In this document: piece by piece, positions 22,099-29,812 of the stretch
Layout of the letters: every line of letters starts with the position of its first letter
Position numbering within the stretch: the first letter of the stretch is position 1
NCBI RefSeq assembly: GCF_028768465.1
Contig: NZ_CP118225.1
Span: 2,461,001-2,525,000, forward strand
Origin: Rhodopirellula sp. P2
GTDB taxonomy: Bacteria > Planctomycetota > Planctomycetia > Pirellulales > Pirellulaceae
DNA length: 64,000 nt
Reading direction: 5' to 3'
Position numbers and translations under genes: made by a program
Notes under the pieces: generated by a model
Told to the model about the DNA's origin: nothing
The model's database searches: none
What the model saw: only the letters and a program-made list of their open reading frames with translations

Positions 22099-23171
22099 GG
22101 GCGCAGTACCAAGTCAAGGATTTCGTTGTCTCGTTGAACCACCAAGGCGACTTGGTCACGTCGGTCGATCCGTCTCAGCAAATCGCGAAACGCACGTTGG
22201 TGGGAAACCCGGCGCCCGTTGACCAGCACGATCAGGTCATCGGGGCGAAGGTCCACACGAGCGGCAGCGGATTCTTTGTCAACGAAGTCGATGTAGGCGG
22301 GGGTGTTTTCAAGCACGTCTGGAATCAAGCCGATGCCGAGGCTGCGCGGCGAATGCGATTTTTCGCGGGGCAGCACGGGATCGGAATCATCGGGCAGGGT
22401 TGTCTTTCGACCGGCCAGGATGTCACCGATGGGCTGGCGCAGGACGTTGGCGGGAATGGCGTAGTTCAACCAGACACCGGTTTTGCGATCACGAAGTTCT
22501 TTGCCAAGCATTCCCAGGAATTCGCCCTCGGGATTGATCAGGGCTCCGCCGGCCGCGCCCGGGTTGTTGGCAACCAAATCGAGCAGCAGGACTTCACCGC
22601 GATAAGGGGTTTGGAAGGTCCCACGGCGGGCATCCAATTTGGTTTTGGCGGCGACGCGGCCCTGCATCACGCTGGCGGGTTCGTTGCCGGTTGCGATCCC
22701 AAACAAATTGCTGACGGCGAGCACGGGATCGCCCCAGGAGACTTGGTTGGATTCTGGGATTGGAAAGAACGAGAGGTCATCGGCTTCGATCTTCAGCACC
22801 GCCAATTCGAGAGCCGGTTCGAAGCCCACAATTTTAGATTCAAATCGTCGACCGTCGTGAAGAATGACGACGGGATCCACGTCCAACACATAGCTCCATG
22901 CTGTCGCGATGTGGCCTGCTGGCGAAACGAGAAAACCGCTTTGATAGGCTTCCAATCCAGACAGCCCACCGGCTCCGTAGATCTTGACCATTTTCGGTTG
23001 GACTTGATCGGAAGGCCTGGCCATCGAGGGCTGGGCGAACGCGTTGGCGGGGGCGACGCAAGTGGTGAATGACCAGGTGATGCACCCGAGGAGGATCAGC
23101 GTCCAACTTGAACGGCGAGTGACGCGTTGTGCTCGAGTGACGTGTCGTACGGATTCAGGAACACAGTTCAT
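22095..23171 (-). CDS. HtrA-like protein with one PDZ domain, catalytically dead
   Basis: 358 aa from ATG 23171, which overlaps the upstream stop by 4 bases; a longer frame to 23228 runs into the upstream gene and is not preferred. A signal-like stretch (WTLILLGCITWSFTTCVAPA) precedes the trypsin fold. At the His position the sequence is GHIATAWSYVL, and at the Ser loop NPGAAGGALIN, with Ala for the catalytic Ser, so it should not cleave peptides. A PDZ domain (IDFVDKESAAARVDLRPDDL) ends the protein. Middle gene of a three-gene coupled operon. Confidence 0.82.
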   Translation of the reverse strand: MNCVPESVRHVTRAQRVTRRSSWTLILLGCITWSFTTCVAPANAFAQPSMARPSDQVQPKMVKIYGAGGLSGLEAYQSGFLVSPAGHIATAWSYVLDVDPVVILHDGRRFESKIVGFEPALELAVLKIEADDLSFFPIPESNQVSWGDPVLAVSNLFGIATGNEPASVMQGRVAAKTKLDARRGTFQTPYRGEVLLLDLVANNPGAAGGALINPEGEFLGMLGKELRDRKTGVWLNYAIPANVLRQPIGDILAGRKTTLPDDSDPVLPREKSHSPRSLGIGLIPDVLENTPAYIDFVDKESAAARVDLRPDDLIVLVNGRRVSHQRAFRDLLRRIDRRDQVALVVQRDNEILDLVLRP

Positions 23172-25054
23172 GATGCATCTCCATTGATGGGAGCAGCCTG
23201 GGGCTTGTCGGCTTGCTCGACGGACCAATCTTCGATTTGCAAGTTCAGCACGGTCATCAATCCGTAGCGAAGTTGCATGGTGGTAGGCAGCCCGTCGTCA
23301 TCCACGCCGAACCAAAGCTCAGCGGGATCGGTGTCCGTGCCAGCGATGGATTCGATCACTTCCAAGCGTTCGGATTCGGGGTGATGCAAGAAACGGGTTT
23401 CCAAATCGGAATGGATGCCAATCACGGTGTCGCGAAGCGGGCGTTGTCCCGCCAGCGGCATGGTTCCCCAGTAATAGGTTTCACCGAACTGTTGGGGGCC
23501 AAGACGCAGCATGCGTTGGAGTGCGCTAAGGCAGGCCAAAATGCCTGCGTCGCGTTGTTCATCGACCACGCGAAGGAGTTCATCACCGCGAGACAATTGC
23601 TGAACATCGTCGCCGATTTTCAATTGAAATTGTCCGTCACCAATTGTCAGTTGAAAGTCGCTTGGTGGCTGATCAACGGCCACGGGAATGGTTTTGCCAC
23701 GGATCTGCCACACGGATTCTTCTGCGGATGCCTTGGCAAACTGTCGGCGAAGACGCTCGATGAATTTCGTTTGCTGAAGTTCGTTGTAGAAGTAATTTGC
23801 ATAGCCTTCCCGCACCTCGATTCGTTTGGTCGCGATATCCGGGATGGGTTCTCCTGCCGCGTCCTTGAGTGTTTCCTTTGACTGATCGGGGTGAGGTTGC
23901 GGCGGAGTTTCCTGCGGATCACTGTCATCGGTGCCCTCGGGTGCTTCGTCGCCCGGTTCTGGGGGCGTCGGAGGTTTGGGAGGGGCTGGGGGTGGTGGTG
24001 GCAATGCCGACTTCATTTTCTCCAGCAGTTCCGATCCACGGTGAACGCTGGCCAATCGAACCAGAGTTTCAACGCTGGCGCCGTCTTGCCGATACGTGAT
24101 CGGAATTCGCCACGTTGCCGGGAACGTCGCCAGGATGTTTTGAACATCGTTTGCGGTTTGAATGACTTGCCCGTCGATTTCCAGGATCTCGTCCCCGTAC
24201 CTGAGGCCGCGACGGTAAGCGTCGCTGGAGCTGAGGATGTTGGTGACGCGAACGCTGCCGTCGTCGTCCGTCCCGACGGTGGCACCCAGCGTGGCGTGAT
24301 CGACGATGCGACCGCTGTGTAGGCAGCCGAGGAAGTTTTGGGCTTGGTCACCAGAGATCGCATAGCCAACACCGACGTTGACGCGGCCGCGCTTCTCAAA
24401 CGAGGCTCGCCCGATGATTCCAATCAGGTCCCCTTGGTTGTCGTACAGCGGGCCGCCGGAGTTGCCGGGGTTGATGGAGGCATCTGTTTGAAAGCAGTTG
24501 CCGTATTCCAGCAGCGTTCCGGAAGGGTATTGATAGCGTCGCACGCCGCTGATGATTCCCGCGGTGACAGTCGGTTGCAGGTTGGTCGCCAGCAAAAAGG
24601 GATTGCCAATTGCAAAGCACCAATCGCCCACTTGGACGGAGCGACTGGGGACAAATTCGGCGGTCGAAAAGTCATCTCGCCCCAGCAATTGAATCAGGGC
24701 CAAGTCGCCCACGGGATCGATGCCAACGACCACAGCATCGTAGACGTTGCCGTCACTGAGGCCACATCGCATGTACGTGCCCGCTGGGCTGCTGACGTGA
24801 AAGTTCGTCAATGCGTAGCCGTCTGGGGTGATCAAAACACCGCTTCCGCCACCACCGCCTCCTGGAACAAACACCATGACGGTGGAGGGAGTCGCTTTGG
24901 CAATGCCCGCAATCCGCGCGGTTTCGAATTCCTCGATCCACTGTTGCTCATCGGGCAAAAGAGAAGACTCTTCCGCACGAGCGGTGGAGGCGAACAAAGC
25001 AAGGGTCAAACAACCGATTCGCACCCAGGCGGAACCGAGACATCGAGATGGCAT
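23168..25054 (-). CDS. HtrA/DegP-like serine protease with PDZ domain
   Basis: 628 aa with a signal peptide (MPSRCLGSAWVRIGCLTLAL then FASTARAEE). The triad is intact: His in ALTNFHVSSPAG, Asp in PVGDLALIQL, Ser in NPGNSGGPLYD. A PDZ domain follows (ILSSSDAYRRGLRYGDEILE), then a proline-rich linker (residues about 365-400, PPPPPAPPKPPTPPEPG) and a C-terminal domain of unknown type with LTIGDGQFQLKIGDDVQQL. It is the first gene of the overlapping HtrA-like trio and the only one likely to be proteolytic, working in the periplasm or paryphoplasm on misfolded proteins. Confidence 0.88.
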   Translation of the reverse strand: MPSRCLGSAWVRIGCLTLALFASTARAEESSLLPDEQQWIEEFETARIAGIAKATPSTVMVFVPGGGGGGSGVLITPDGYALTNFHVSSPAGTYMRCGLSDGNVYDAVVVGIDPVGDLALIQLLGRDDFSTAEFVPSRSVQVGDWCFAIGNPFLLATNLQPTVTAGIISGVRRYQYPSGTLLEYGNCFQTDASINPGNSGGPLYDNQGDLIGIIGRASFEKRGRVNVGVGYAISGDQAQNFLGCLHSGRIVDHATLGATVGTDDDGSVRVTNILSSSDAYRRGLRYGDEILEIDGQVIQTANDVQNILATFPATWRIPITYRQDGASVETLVRLASVHRGSELLEKMKSALPPPPPAPPKPPTPPEPGDEAPEGTDDSDPQETPPQPHPDQSKETLKDAAGEPIPDIATKRIEVREGYANYFYNELQQTKFIERLRRQFAKASAEESVWQIRGKTIPVAVDQPPSDFQLTIGDGQFQLKIGDDVQQLSRGDELLRVVDEQRDAGILACLSALQRMLRLGPQQFGETYYWGTMPLAGQRPLRDTVIGIHSDLETRFLHHPESERLEVIESIAGTDTDPAELWFGVDDDGLPTTMQLRYGLMTVLNLQIEDWSVEQADKPQAAPINGDAS

Positions 25055-25116
25055 GGCGAATCGTATTTCTCAGTGTGAAAACGTCAGTGCGGAAAGCTTC
25101 GTGGCAGCAGAGTGCT

Positions 25117-26361
25117 TTATTTTAACAAGCGGGCACCCAACCACTCGACGCGATGTCCCAATGCATCTGCAATGGTTTGAGGCGACGTGGTCGAGTCCGC
25201 ATCAGGTTGGGTGATGCGGAGTGTGAGTCGGCGAGCATCTTCCAGGGGCAAGATCAGACCGTGTGGTTTGCGGTCTTGGATGTCCAAGGACCAGACCGTG
25301 CGGTCGTCCATCAGCACCGACACTTTCAATGGGGCGAACTGGTCAACATCGGATGCGACGCGGACGGCGGCAACCAATTTTTGATAGCCCTCCGGAATGC
25401 GAACGACGTGATCCGATGACAGGACCGTTGTCAGATTCTTCGAGTGGGTTTCTGTCGCGAACCAAGTTGACGCCAGGTCTTCTCCCACGAGTGCGTTCAG
25501 TGATTCGAGCTGGCTTTGCTGGGCAACCTCAGCGTCGCTGAGGTAGAGGATTCCACCCGACAACCGAATGTCCAGCAACTGTTCGACAGGAATCGAATGT
25601 GTGATCCCTTCCCCCAGGTCCAACTGCAACGACCGCTCGGTGGGATTCCAGTTGGCTTGTTCGGCCATCCAAAGTGATCCCCATTGGTCGCGGACTCGGA
25701 GTGGTTTCTCGGATTCCCGATCGCTGGTCGTGGAGAAGATCACGCCTTCCAATTTGTTCAGGGGGGCGTCGACAACATTGCCGCTGAGGTCAAACGACAC
25801 GGAGTCGCGTTTGATCTCCAGGATCGTGCCTTCAATGGCGTCCAAGGCGTCGCCGTCGCGGCGAATGACCAAGCGGTCGCGTCGCTGGGGTTCTTCGACC
25901 AGAGCGAGCCAGTTGACGTCGGTCGTGGCGGAAGGGGCTCGGAATCGAACGGACTGCACCGCTCGAATGGAAACGTTGAACGATGGCTGCCCGACCGAGC
26001 GAATCAGCAGGTCTTCCTCTTTCATGGAGGTTGCGGCGGAGGCGATCTCGGATCCGCCACGAAGCACGACGCGGGTGGGCGGGCTGGTTCGAGCGGAGCC
26101 TTCCAATTGGATCTGTGAAACCTCGGTCAACTCCCACTGCTTGGATTGGCCGTCGGACAAAGTCACCGACAGGGTGGAACCCGTCAGGTTGCTCAGGTGT
26201 CCTGAGTACGAGTCGCTCTCGAGGGTTTCGAGCTGGATCAGGGGGCCGGAATCGGTCCCGGCGGAGGTGTCCTGGCTGAATCCTGCCGTTTTTGGCAACA
26301 CAACGACCAGAATCGCGAAGAGTGCGGCAGGGGAGATCAGATTGCGGATCGAGCGTGTCAT
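25117..26361 (-). CDS. Secreted protein with NPCBM-like C-terminal domain
   Basis: 414 aa from ATG 26361, which begins a clear signal peptide (MTRSIRNLISPAALFAILVV); the frame is open to 26538 but the extra 59 residues look non-coding. The middle consists of beta-rich repeats about how a setting affects a signal (SYSGHLSNLTGSTLSVTLSD and DAIEGTILEIKRDSVSFDLS), a pattern common in planctomycete exported proteins. The last about 140 residues (LASTWFATETHSKNLTTVLS and DDRTVWSLDI) resemble the NPCBM/NEW2 carbohydrate-binding domain. It lies 62 bases upstream of the HtrA-like genes and may share their transcript. Confidence 0.68.
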   Translation of the reverse strand: MTRSIRNLISPAALFAILVVVLPKTAGFSQDTSAGTDSGPLIQLETLESDSYSGHLSNLTGSTLSVTLSDGQSKQWELTEVSQIQLEGSARTSPPTRVVLRGGSEIASAATSMKEEDLLIRSVGQPSFNVSIRAVQSVRFRAPSATTDVNWLALVEEPQRRDRLVIRRDGDALDAIEGTILEIKRDSVSFDLSGNVVDAPLNKLEGVIFSTTSDRESEKPLRVRDQWGSLWMAEQANWNPTERSLQLDLGEGITHSIPVEQLLDIRLSGGILYLSDAEVAQQSQLESLNALVGEDLASTWFATETHSKNLTTVLSSDHVVRIPEGYQKLVAAVRVASDVDQFAPLKVSVLMDDRTVWSLDIQDRKPHGLILPLEDARRLTLRITQPDADSTTSPQTIADALGHRVEWLGARLLK

Positions 26362-26618
26362 AGGAACCGGCTTGGGCGTAAAAATCCATTCTTCGATCGT
26401 CGGTGTGACGTCTCTACAGGATAACCGTCTTCCCAGAGGCGAAGCAGGGGAAACCGTTACTTTCACGTCGCAGGTGTGTTCGTATGTCCACTGGCTGGGG
26501 CGAGTTGAGCGGTCGTTCTTCTCGAAAACTTGGTCCATTTCGATCCTTGTCCGATCGAGTGGGCAGCGCTAGGATGGTTGCAGCTTGAGCAGTCGTGTGA
26601 AGCTTGCGTGAAATGAGT

Positions 26619-26647
26619 TTGCGTTGCAGCGGAGTTGTGGTTACTAT
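26619..26647 (+). promoter_or_regulatory. Candidate sigma-70-type promoter
   Basis: TTGCGT (26619-26624), spacer of 17, TACTAT (26642-26647), located 56 bases before the start of the zinc-ribbon gene. Confidence 0.35.
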
Positions 26648-26669
26648 TCCCCCTATCAAACGGATTTAA

Positions 26670-26685
26670 CCAGCCCAGTGGCTGG
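26670..26685. promoter_or_regulatory. Hairpin in the leader of the zinc-ribbon gene
   Basis: CCAGCC CAGT GGCTGG forms a 6-bp stem with a 4-base loop, just before the ribosome-binding-like GAAAGG at 26691. It may influence translation or bind a regulator. Confidence 0.3.
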
Positions 26686-26702
26686 AAGTAGAAAGGTTAA
26701 CC

Positions 26703-26960
26703 ATGTCCATTCGATTCAACCAATCTTGCCCGACCTGCGGCCGGCGAATTGACATTCGCGCATCGTTACTCGGATGTACCGTTGCCTGTCAGCATTGCGG
26801 TGCTGAGTTCACGGCTTGCATCAGCGATACGGCTCAGAATCACGAGTGCTCCGACGAGCTGCTTGATCGTGTGGAGGCTGCGCTTCGGCGTGCGGAGTCC
26901 GCCGCAACGAAGAGCGGACTGACGCCTCCGCCGATCGTCTATCCCTCCGGGCACAACTGA
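26703..26960 (+). CDS. Small zinc-ribbon protein (85 aa)
   Basis: Begins MSIRFNQSCPTCGRRIDIRA and then VACQHCGAEF, i.e. two CxxC knuckles (CPTC and CQHC) 20 residues apart, a typical zinc ribbon. A helical charged segment follows (DELLDRVEAALRRAESAA) and a short proline-rich end. Planctomycetes encode many such proteins, often fused to other domains. This one is free-standing and probably cytoplasmic. A GAAAGG sequence 7 bases before the ATG serves as ribosome-binding site. Confidence 0.75.
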   Translation: MSIRFNQSCPTCGRRIDIRASLLGCTVACQHCGAEFTACISDTAQNHECSDELLDRVEAALRRAESAATKSGLTPPPIVYPSGHN

Positions 26961-27042
26961 CAATCAGAGTTGCTGGGCGGTTGCCTGGTGAACCTGCCTC
27001 GGTGCTCGTGATTTCGGGACCCTGGTCACGATTGCTTGGGGG

Positions 27043-28344
27043 TCACTTCGTCCTGGATACCGATTTGTTCACCGGTTTGCTGCCGGGCCTGGGTTTGGGC
27101 GGCACGGCGGGGTTGCTGGGTGCCACTTCCAAAGCCTCTTCAGCTTCTGCCTCGGGGGTTTCAGCTTCGGAAGTCAATGGCGAGTCGTCGTCCAGTTCCT
27201 GTTCAGGATCGATTTCGTCGGCTTCCCGAGATTTGGGTTCGATCGTGGCTTGGATCTGGGCCGCCTTCTTGCCTTTGTAGGCACCCGCGATGGCGGAAAA
27301 CTTAGGGACGTCTTGGACGGACAGTTCCAACGGGGAGTTGGCGGCTTGTTCGGTCGTGATGATGTCGCCAACGGACAAATCCAGGAGGTCGCTGGTGCGA
27401 ATTTTGGACCTTGCCAGGGTGACCACCACATCCACCGGAGCCGCATCGATGCTGTCTGCAATTTTTCGGCGGGATTGGGGGGTCGGGTTGGTTTTTCCGT
27501 AGCCCACCCAGCCGTTCCGCGACAGTTTCGCGTTGTACTTTTCGATCGAATTGAAGGGAATGCAGAGGTTCATCATCCCTCGGTTTTTACCAAGCAACAC
27601 TTCAAATCCGACCAAGATGGCGACTTCATTGGGAGGCACGATTTGTGCCAGTTGCGGGTTGCTTTCGGTGGTGTGGATCGAGGGTTCGAGGTGAATCACA
27701 TTTTGCCAGGCGGGGACAATTTGTTCCAAGAACAAATCGACGACGCGGCACATCAAGCGAGTTTCGATTTCGGTCAGTGGTCGACGGATGGTTTCCCCCG
27801 GAACGGGGTCGCCACCGAGCATCCGGTCAATGATCGAGTAGGCGAGTCCAGGCGCAATGTCGAGAACCCAGTGGCCTTCCAGTGGCAGCGGCTTGATCAC
27901 GTTGAAGCAGCTTGGATTGTCGAGACTGAAGACAAATTCGCTGTAGGTCAGTTGGTCAACGCTCAGCAATTTGACCTCAATCATGGTCCGAAGCAGACCG
28001 GAGATGGAGGCTCCAAAATTACGAGCAATCGACTCGTGAAGCGAATGCATCGCCCGCATCTGGTCTTTGCCGACGCGTTCGGGGCGTTTGAAGTCGTAGG
28101 CCGTCACTCGCGAGCCGGTTGGCACCCCGGGTGAGTAGGGCTTGGAATCGGCGGGATGGGCGGCACCGACGGTGGGAGCGGAGGAACCAACGCTGGTCTC
28201 GTCGCCTGCCTGGGTTTGAGCCGACGGATCAGCTGAGTCCTTCTTTTCGGTGGGTGCGCCGGAACCTTCCTCGTCCAAATTGGCCGTTTCCATGGCCTTC
28301 AGAAGATTCTCGACTTGATTTTGACTCAGTGATTCGTTGGACAT
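27043..28344 (-). CDS. fliM: Flagellar motor switch protein FliM
   Basis: 433 aa. The N-terminal segment SLSQNQVENLLKAM corresponds to the CheY-P-binding peptide and is followed by an acidic, low-complexity linker (residues 20-85). The CheC-like middle domain starts at YDFKRPERVGKDQMRAMHSL and includes GASISGLLRTMIEV and the segment DIAPGLAYSIIDRMLGG. The C-terminal SpoA domain is VVVTLARSKIRTSDLLDLSV with VGDIITTE. After it come about 85 acidic and proline-rich residues ending SKPVNKSVSRTK, longer than in the usual family (about 330 aa). It forms the C-ring switch that binds phosphorylated CheY and sets rotation direction. It lies 7 bases downstream of proA. Confidence 0.95.
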   Translation of the reverse strand: MSNESLSQNQVENLLKAMETANLDEEGSGAPTEKKDSADPSAQTQAGDETSVGSSAPTVGAAHPADSKPYSPGVPTGSRVTAYDFKRPERVGKDQMRAMHSLHESIARNFGASISGLLRTMIEVKLLSVDQLTYSEFVFSLDNPSCFNVIKPLPLEGHWVLDIAPGLAYSIIDRMLGGDPVPGETIRRPLTEIETRLMCRVVDLFLEQIVPAWQNVIHLEPSIHTTESNPQLAQIVPPNEVAILVGFEVLLGKNRGMMNLCIPFNSIEKYNAKLSRNGWVGYGKTNPTPQSRRKIADSIDAAPVDVVVTLARSKIRTSDLLDLSVGDIITTEQAANSPLELSVQDVPKFSAIAGAYKGKKAAQIQATIEPKSREADEIDPEQELDDDSPLTSEAETPEAEAEEALEVAPSNPAVPPKPRPGSKPVNKSVSRTK

Positions 28345-28351
28345 CGTGTCC

Positions 28352-29656
28352 TCAGCCTCTTATGTGACCGTTCCCACGTACGATGTACTTGTAGCTGGTC
28401 AGTTCCCGCAACCCGCATGGGCCCCTGGCGTGAAACTTATCGGTAGAAATTCCGATTTCCGCACCCAAGCCGAACATTCCGCCGTCATTGAACCGAGTGC
28501 TGGCGTTGACCATCACAGCGGAACTGTCCACCAAGGCGGTGAATCGCTCGGCGGCGGCCAGTTGATTGGTGACAATCGCGTCGGTGTGTCCCGACCCGTA
28601 GTGGTTGATATGTTCGGCGGCTTGGTCGACCGAATCGACGACGGCGATGCTGATTTGAGGGCCCAGGAATTCGGCACCGAAGTCAGCTTCGGTCGCGGGA
28701 ATTCCCCCGGGCACGTAGGGGGCTGCACGTTCGTCGACGCGCATTTCGATTCCACGCCCGGCCAGGCGTTTTGCGATTGCCGGGAGTGCTTTGGCGGCAA
28801 TCGATGGATGAATCAGGAGTGATTCGCAGGCGTTGCAGACGCCCATTCGTTGACACTTTGCGTTCTCAATGATGTCGACGGCCATCTCGACGTCTGCGGA
28901 TTCATCGACGTAGACGTGGCAATTTCCGTCGTAGTGCTTGATCACCGGCATGGTGGCTTCGGCGGCGACACGACGAATCAAATTTTCGCCCCCACGCGGG
29001 ATCGTGACATCGATGAAATCGGCTTGCTGAAGAAAATGCCCGACAGCAGCTCGGTCGGTGGTTCCAACCAACTGGACCGCATCGTCTGGAATGCCGACTC
29101 GGCGTCCCACTTCGTGCAGCACGTCCATGATCGCACGGCTGCTGTGCGCGGCTTCTTTGCCCCCGCGAAGGATCACCGCATTGCCGCTTTTGACACAGAT
29201 TCCTGCGGCATCGGCGGTCACGTTGGGGCGACTTTCATAAATGAAGAACACGACGCCCAAGGGCACGCGACGTTTTTCGATTCGCATTCCGCCTGGCCGT
29301 GCAAAGCCCTCCAGGACTTCGCCAATCGGGTCGTTCAGAGCTGCGATTTCACGCAGGCCGGTGGCGATCCCGGCGATTCGTTCCGCGTCCAACCGCAAAC
29401 GATCGATGCCCGCGTCGGTCAGCCCGTACTGGGACGCGTTTCCGAGATCCAACTGGTTGGCCGCGATGATCGCATCGGTGGCGTCCACCAGGGCGTCCGC
29501 GGACTCGAGGAGCCATTGATCCTTGATGTTGGTGTCCAGAGTCCCAAGCAAGCGGGAGGCCGCTTTGGCGCGACGGGCAATGTCAACGCACTGCGCCTCA
29601 AGATCGTCGGAGTGGGGGGCATCGGGTTGGGTGTCGGTCGTGGAAGCGGTCGACAT
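28352..29656 (-). CDS. proA: Gamma-glutamyl phosphate reductase
   Basis: 434 aa, close to E. coli ProA (417 aa), with a short variable N-terminal extension. It belongs to the aldehyde-dehydrogenase superfamily. Visible landmarks are the NAD(P)-binding segment AVILRGGKEAAHSSRAI, the catalytic Cys in QRMGVCNACESLLIHP, and the region GLGAEIGISTDKFHARGPCG near the C-terminus. It converts gamma-glutamyl phosphate to glutamate-5-semialdehyde, the second step of proline synthesis. No proB is present in this window. fliM follows after 7 bases, so the two are probably co-transcribed. Confidence 0.96.
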   Translation of the reverse strand: MSTASTTDTQPDAPHSDDLEAQCVDIARRAKAASRLLGTLDTNIKDQWLLESADALVDATDAIIAANQLDLGNASQYGLTDAGIDRLRLDAERIAGIATGLREIAALNDPIGEVLEGFARPGGMRIEKRRVPLGVVFFIYESRPNVTADAAGICVKSGNAVILRGGKEAAHSSRAIMDVLHEVGRRVGIPDDAVQLVGTTDRAAVGHFLQQADFIDVTIPRGGENLIRRVAAEATMPVIKHYDGNCHVYVDESADVEMAVDIIENAKCQRMGVCNACESLLIHPSIAAKALPAIAKRLAGRGIEMRVDERAAPYVPGGIPATEADFGAEFLGPQISIAVVDSVDQAAEHINHYGSGHTDAIVTNQLAAAERFTALVDSSAVMVNASTRFNDGGMFGLGAEIGISTDKFHARGPCGLRELTSYKYIVRGNGHIRG

Positions 29657-29703
29657 GGGAACCTATGGATTCAGGTGGCGATCATGAGAATCGTGATACG
29701 AAA

Positions 29704-29740
29704 ACCGGCTGAGATCAGGGGAATCCCAATCTCAGCCGGT
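29704..29740 (-). terminator. Rho-independent terminator of the 7517-aa gene
   Basis: Perfect 12-bp stem (ACCGGCTGAGAT at 29704-29715, ATCTCAGCCGGT at 29729-29740) with a 13-base loop. On the minus strand the stem is followed by TTTT. It lies about 70 bases after the stop of the giant gene and before proA. Confidence 0.8.
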
Positions 29741-29812
29741 CGTTTTGATTGTCTGGCATTGGCTCGTCGAGGTCAACGTCAACGAGTTTGCCGAGGTCTT
29801 CGAGACGCTGTC

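Larger units (their letters stand above)
26362..26702. other. Divergent intergenic region
   Basis: 341 bases between two divergent genes. Holds a candidate promoter and a hairpin (listed separately) near the rightward gene. Nothing else was recognised. Confidence 0.5.
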
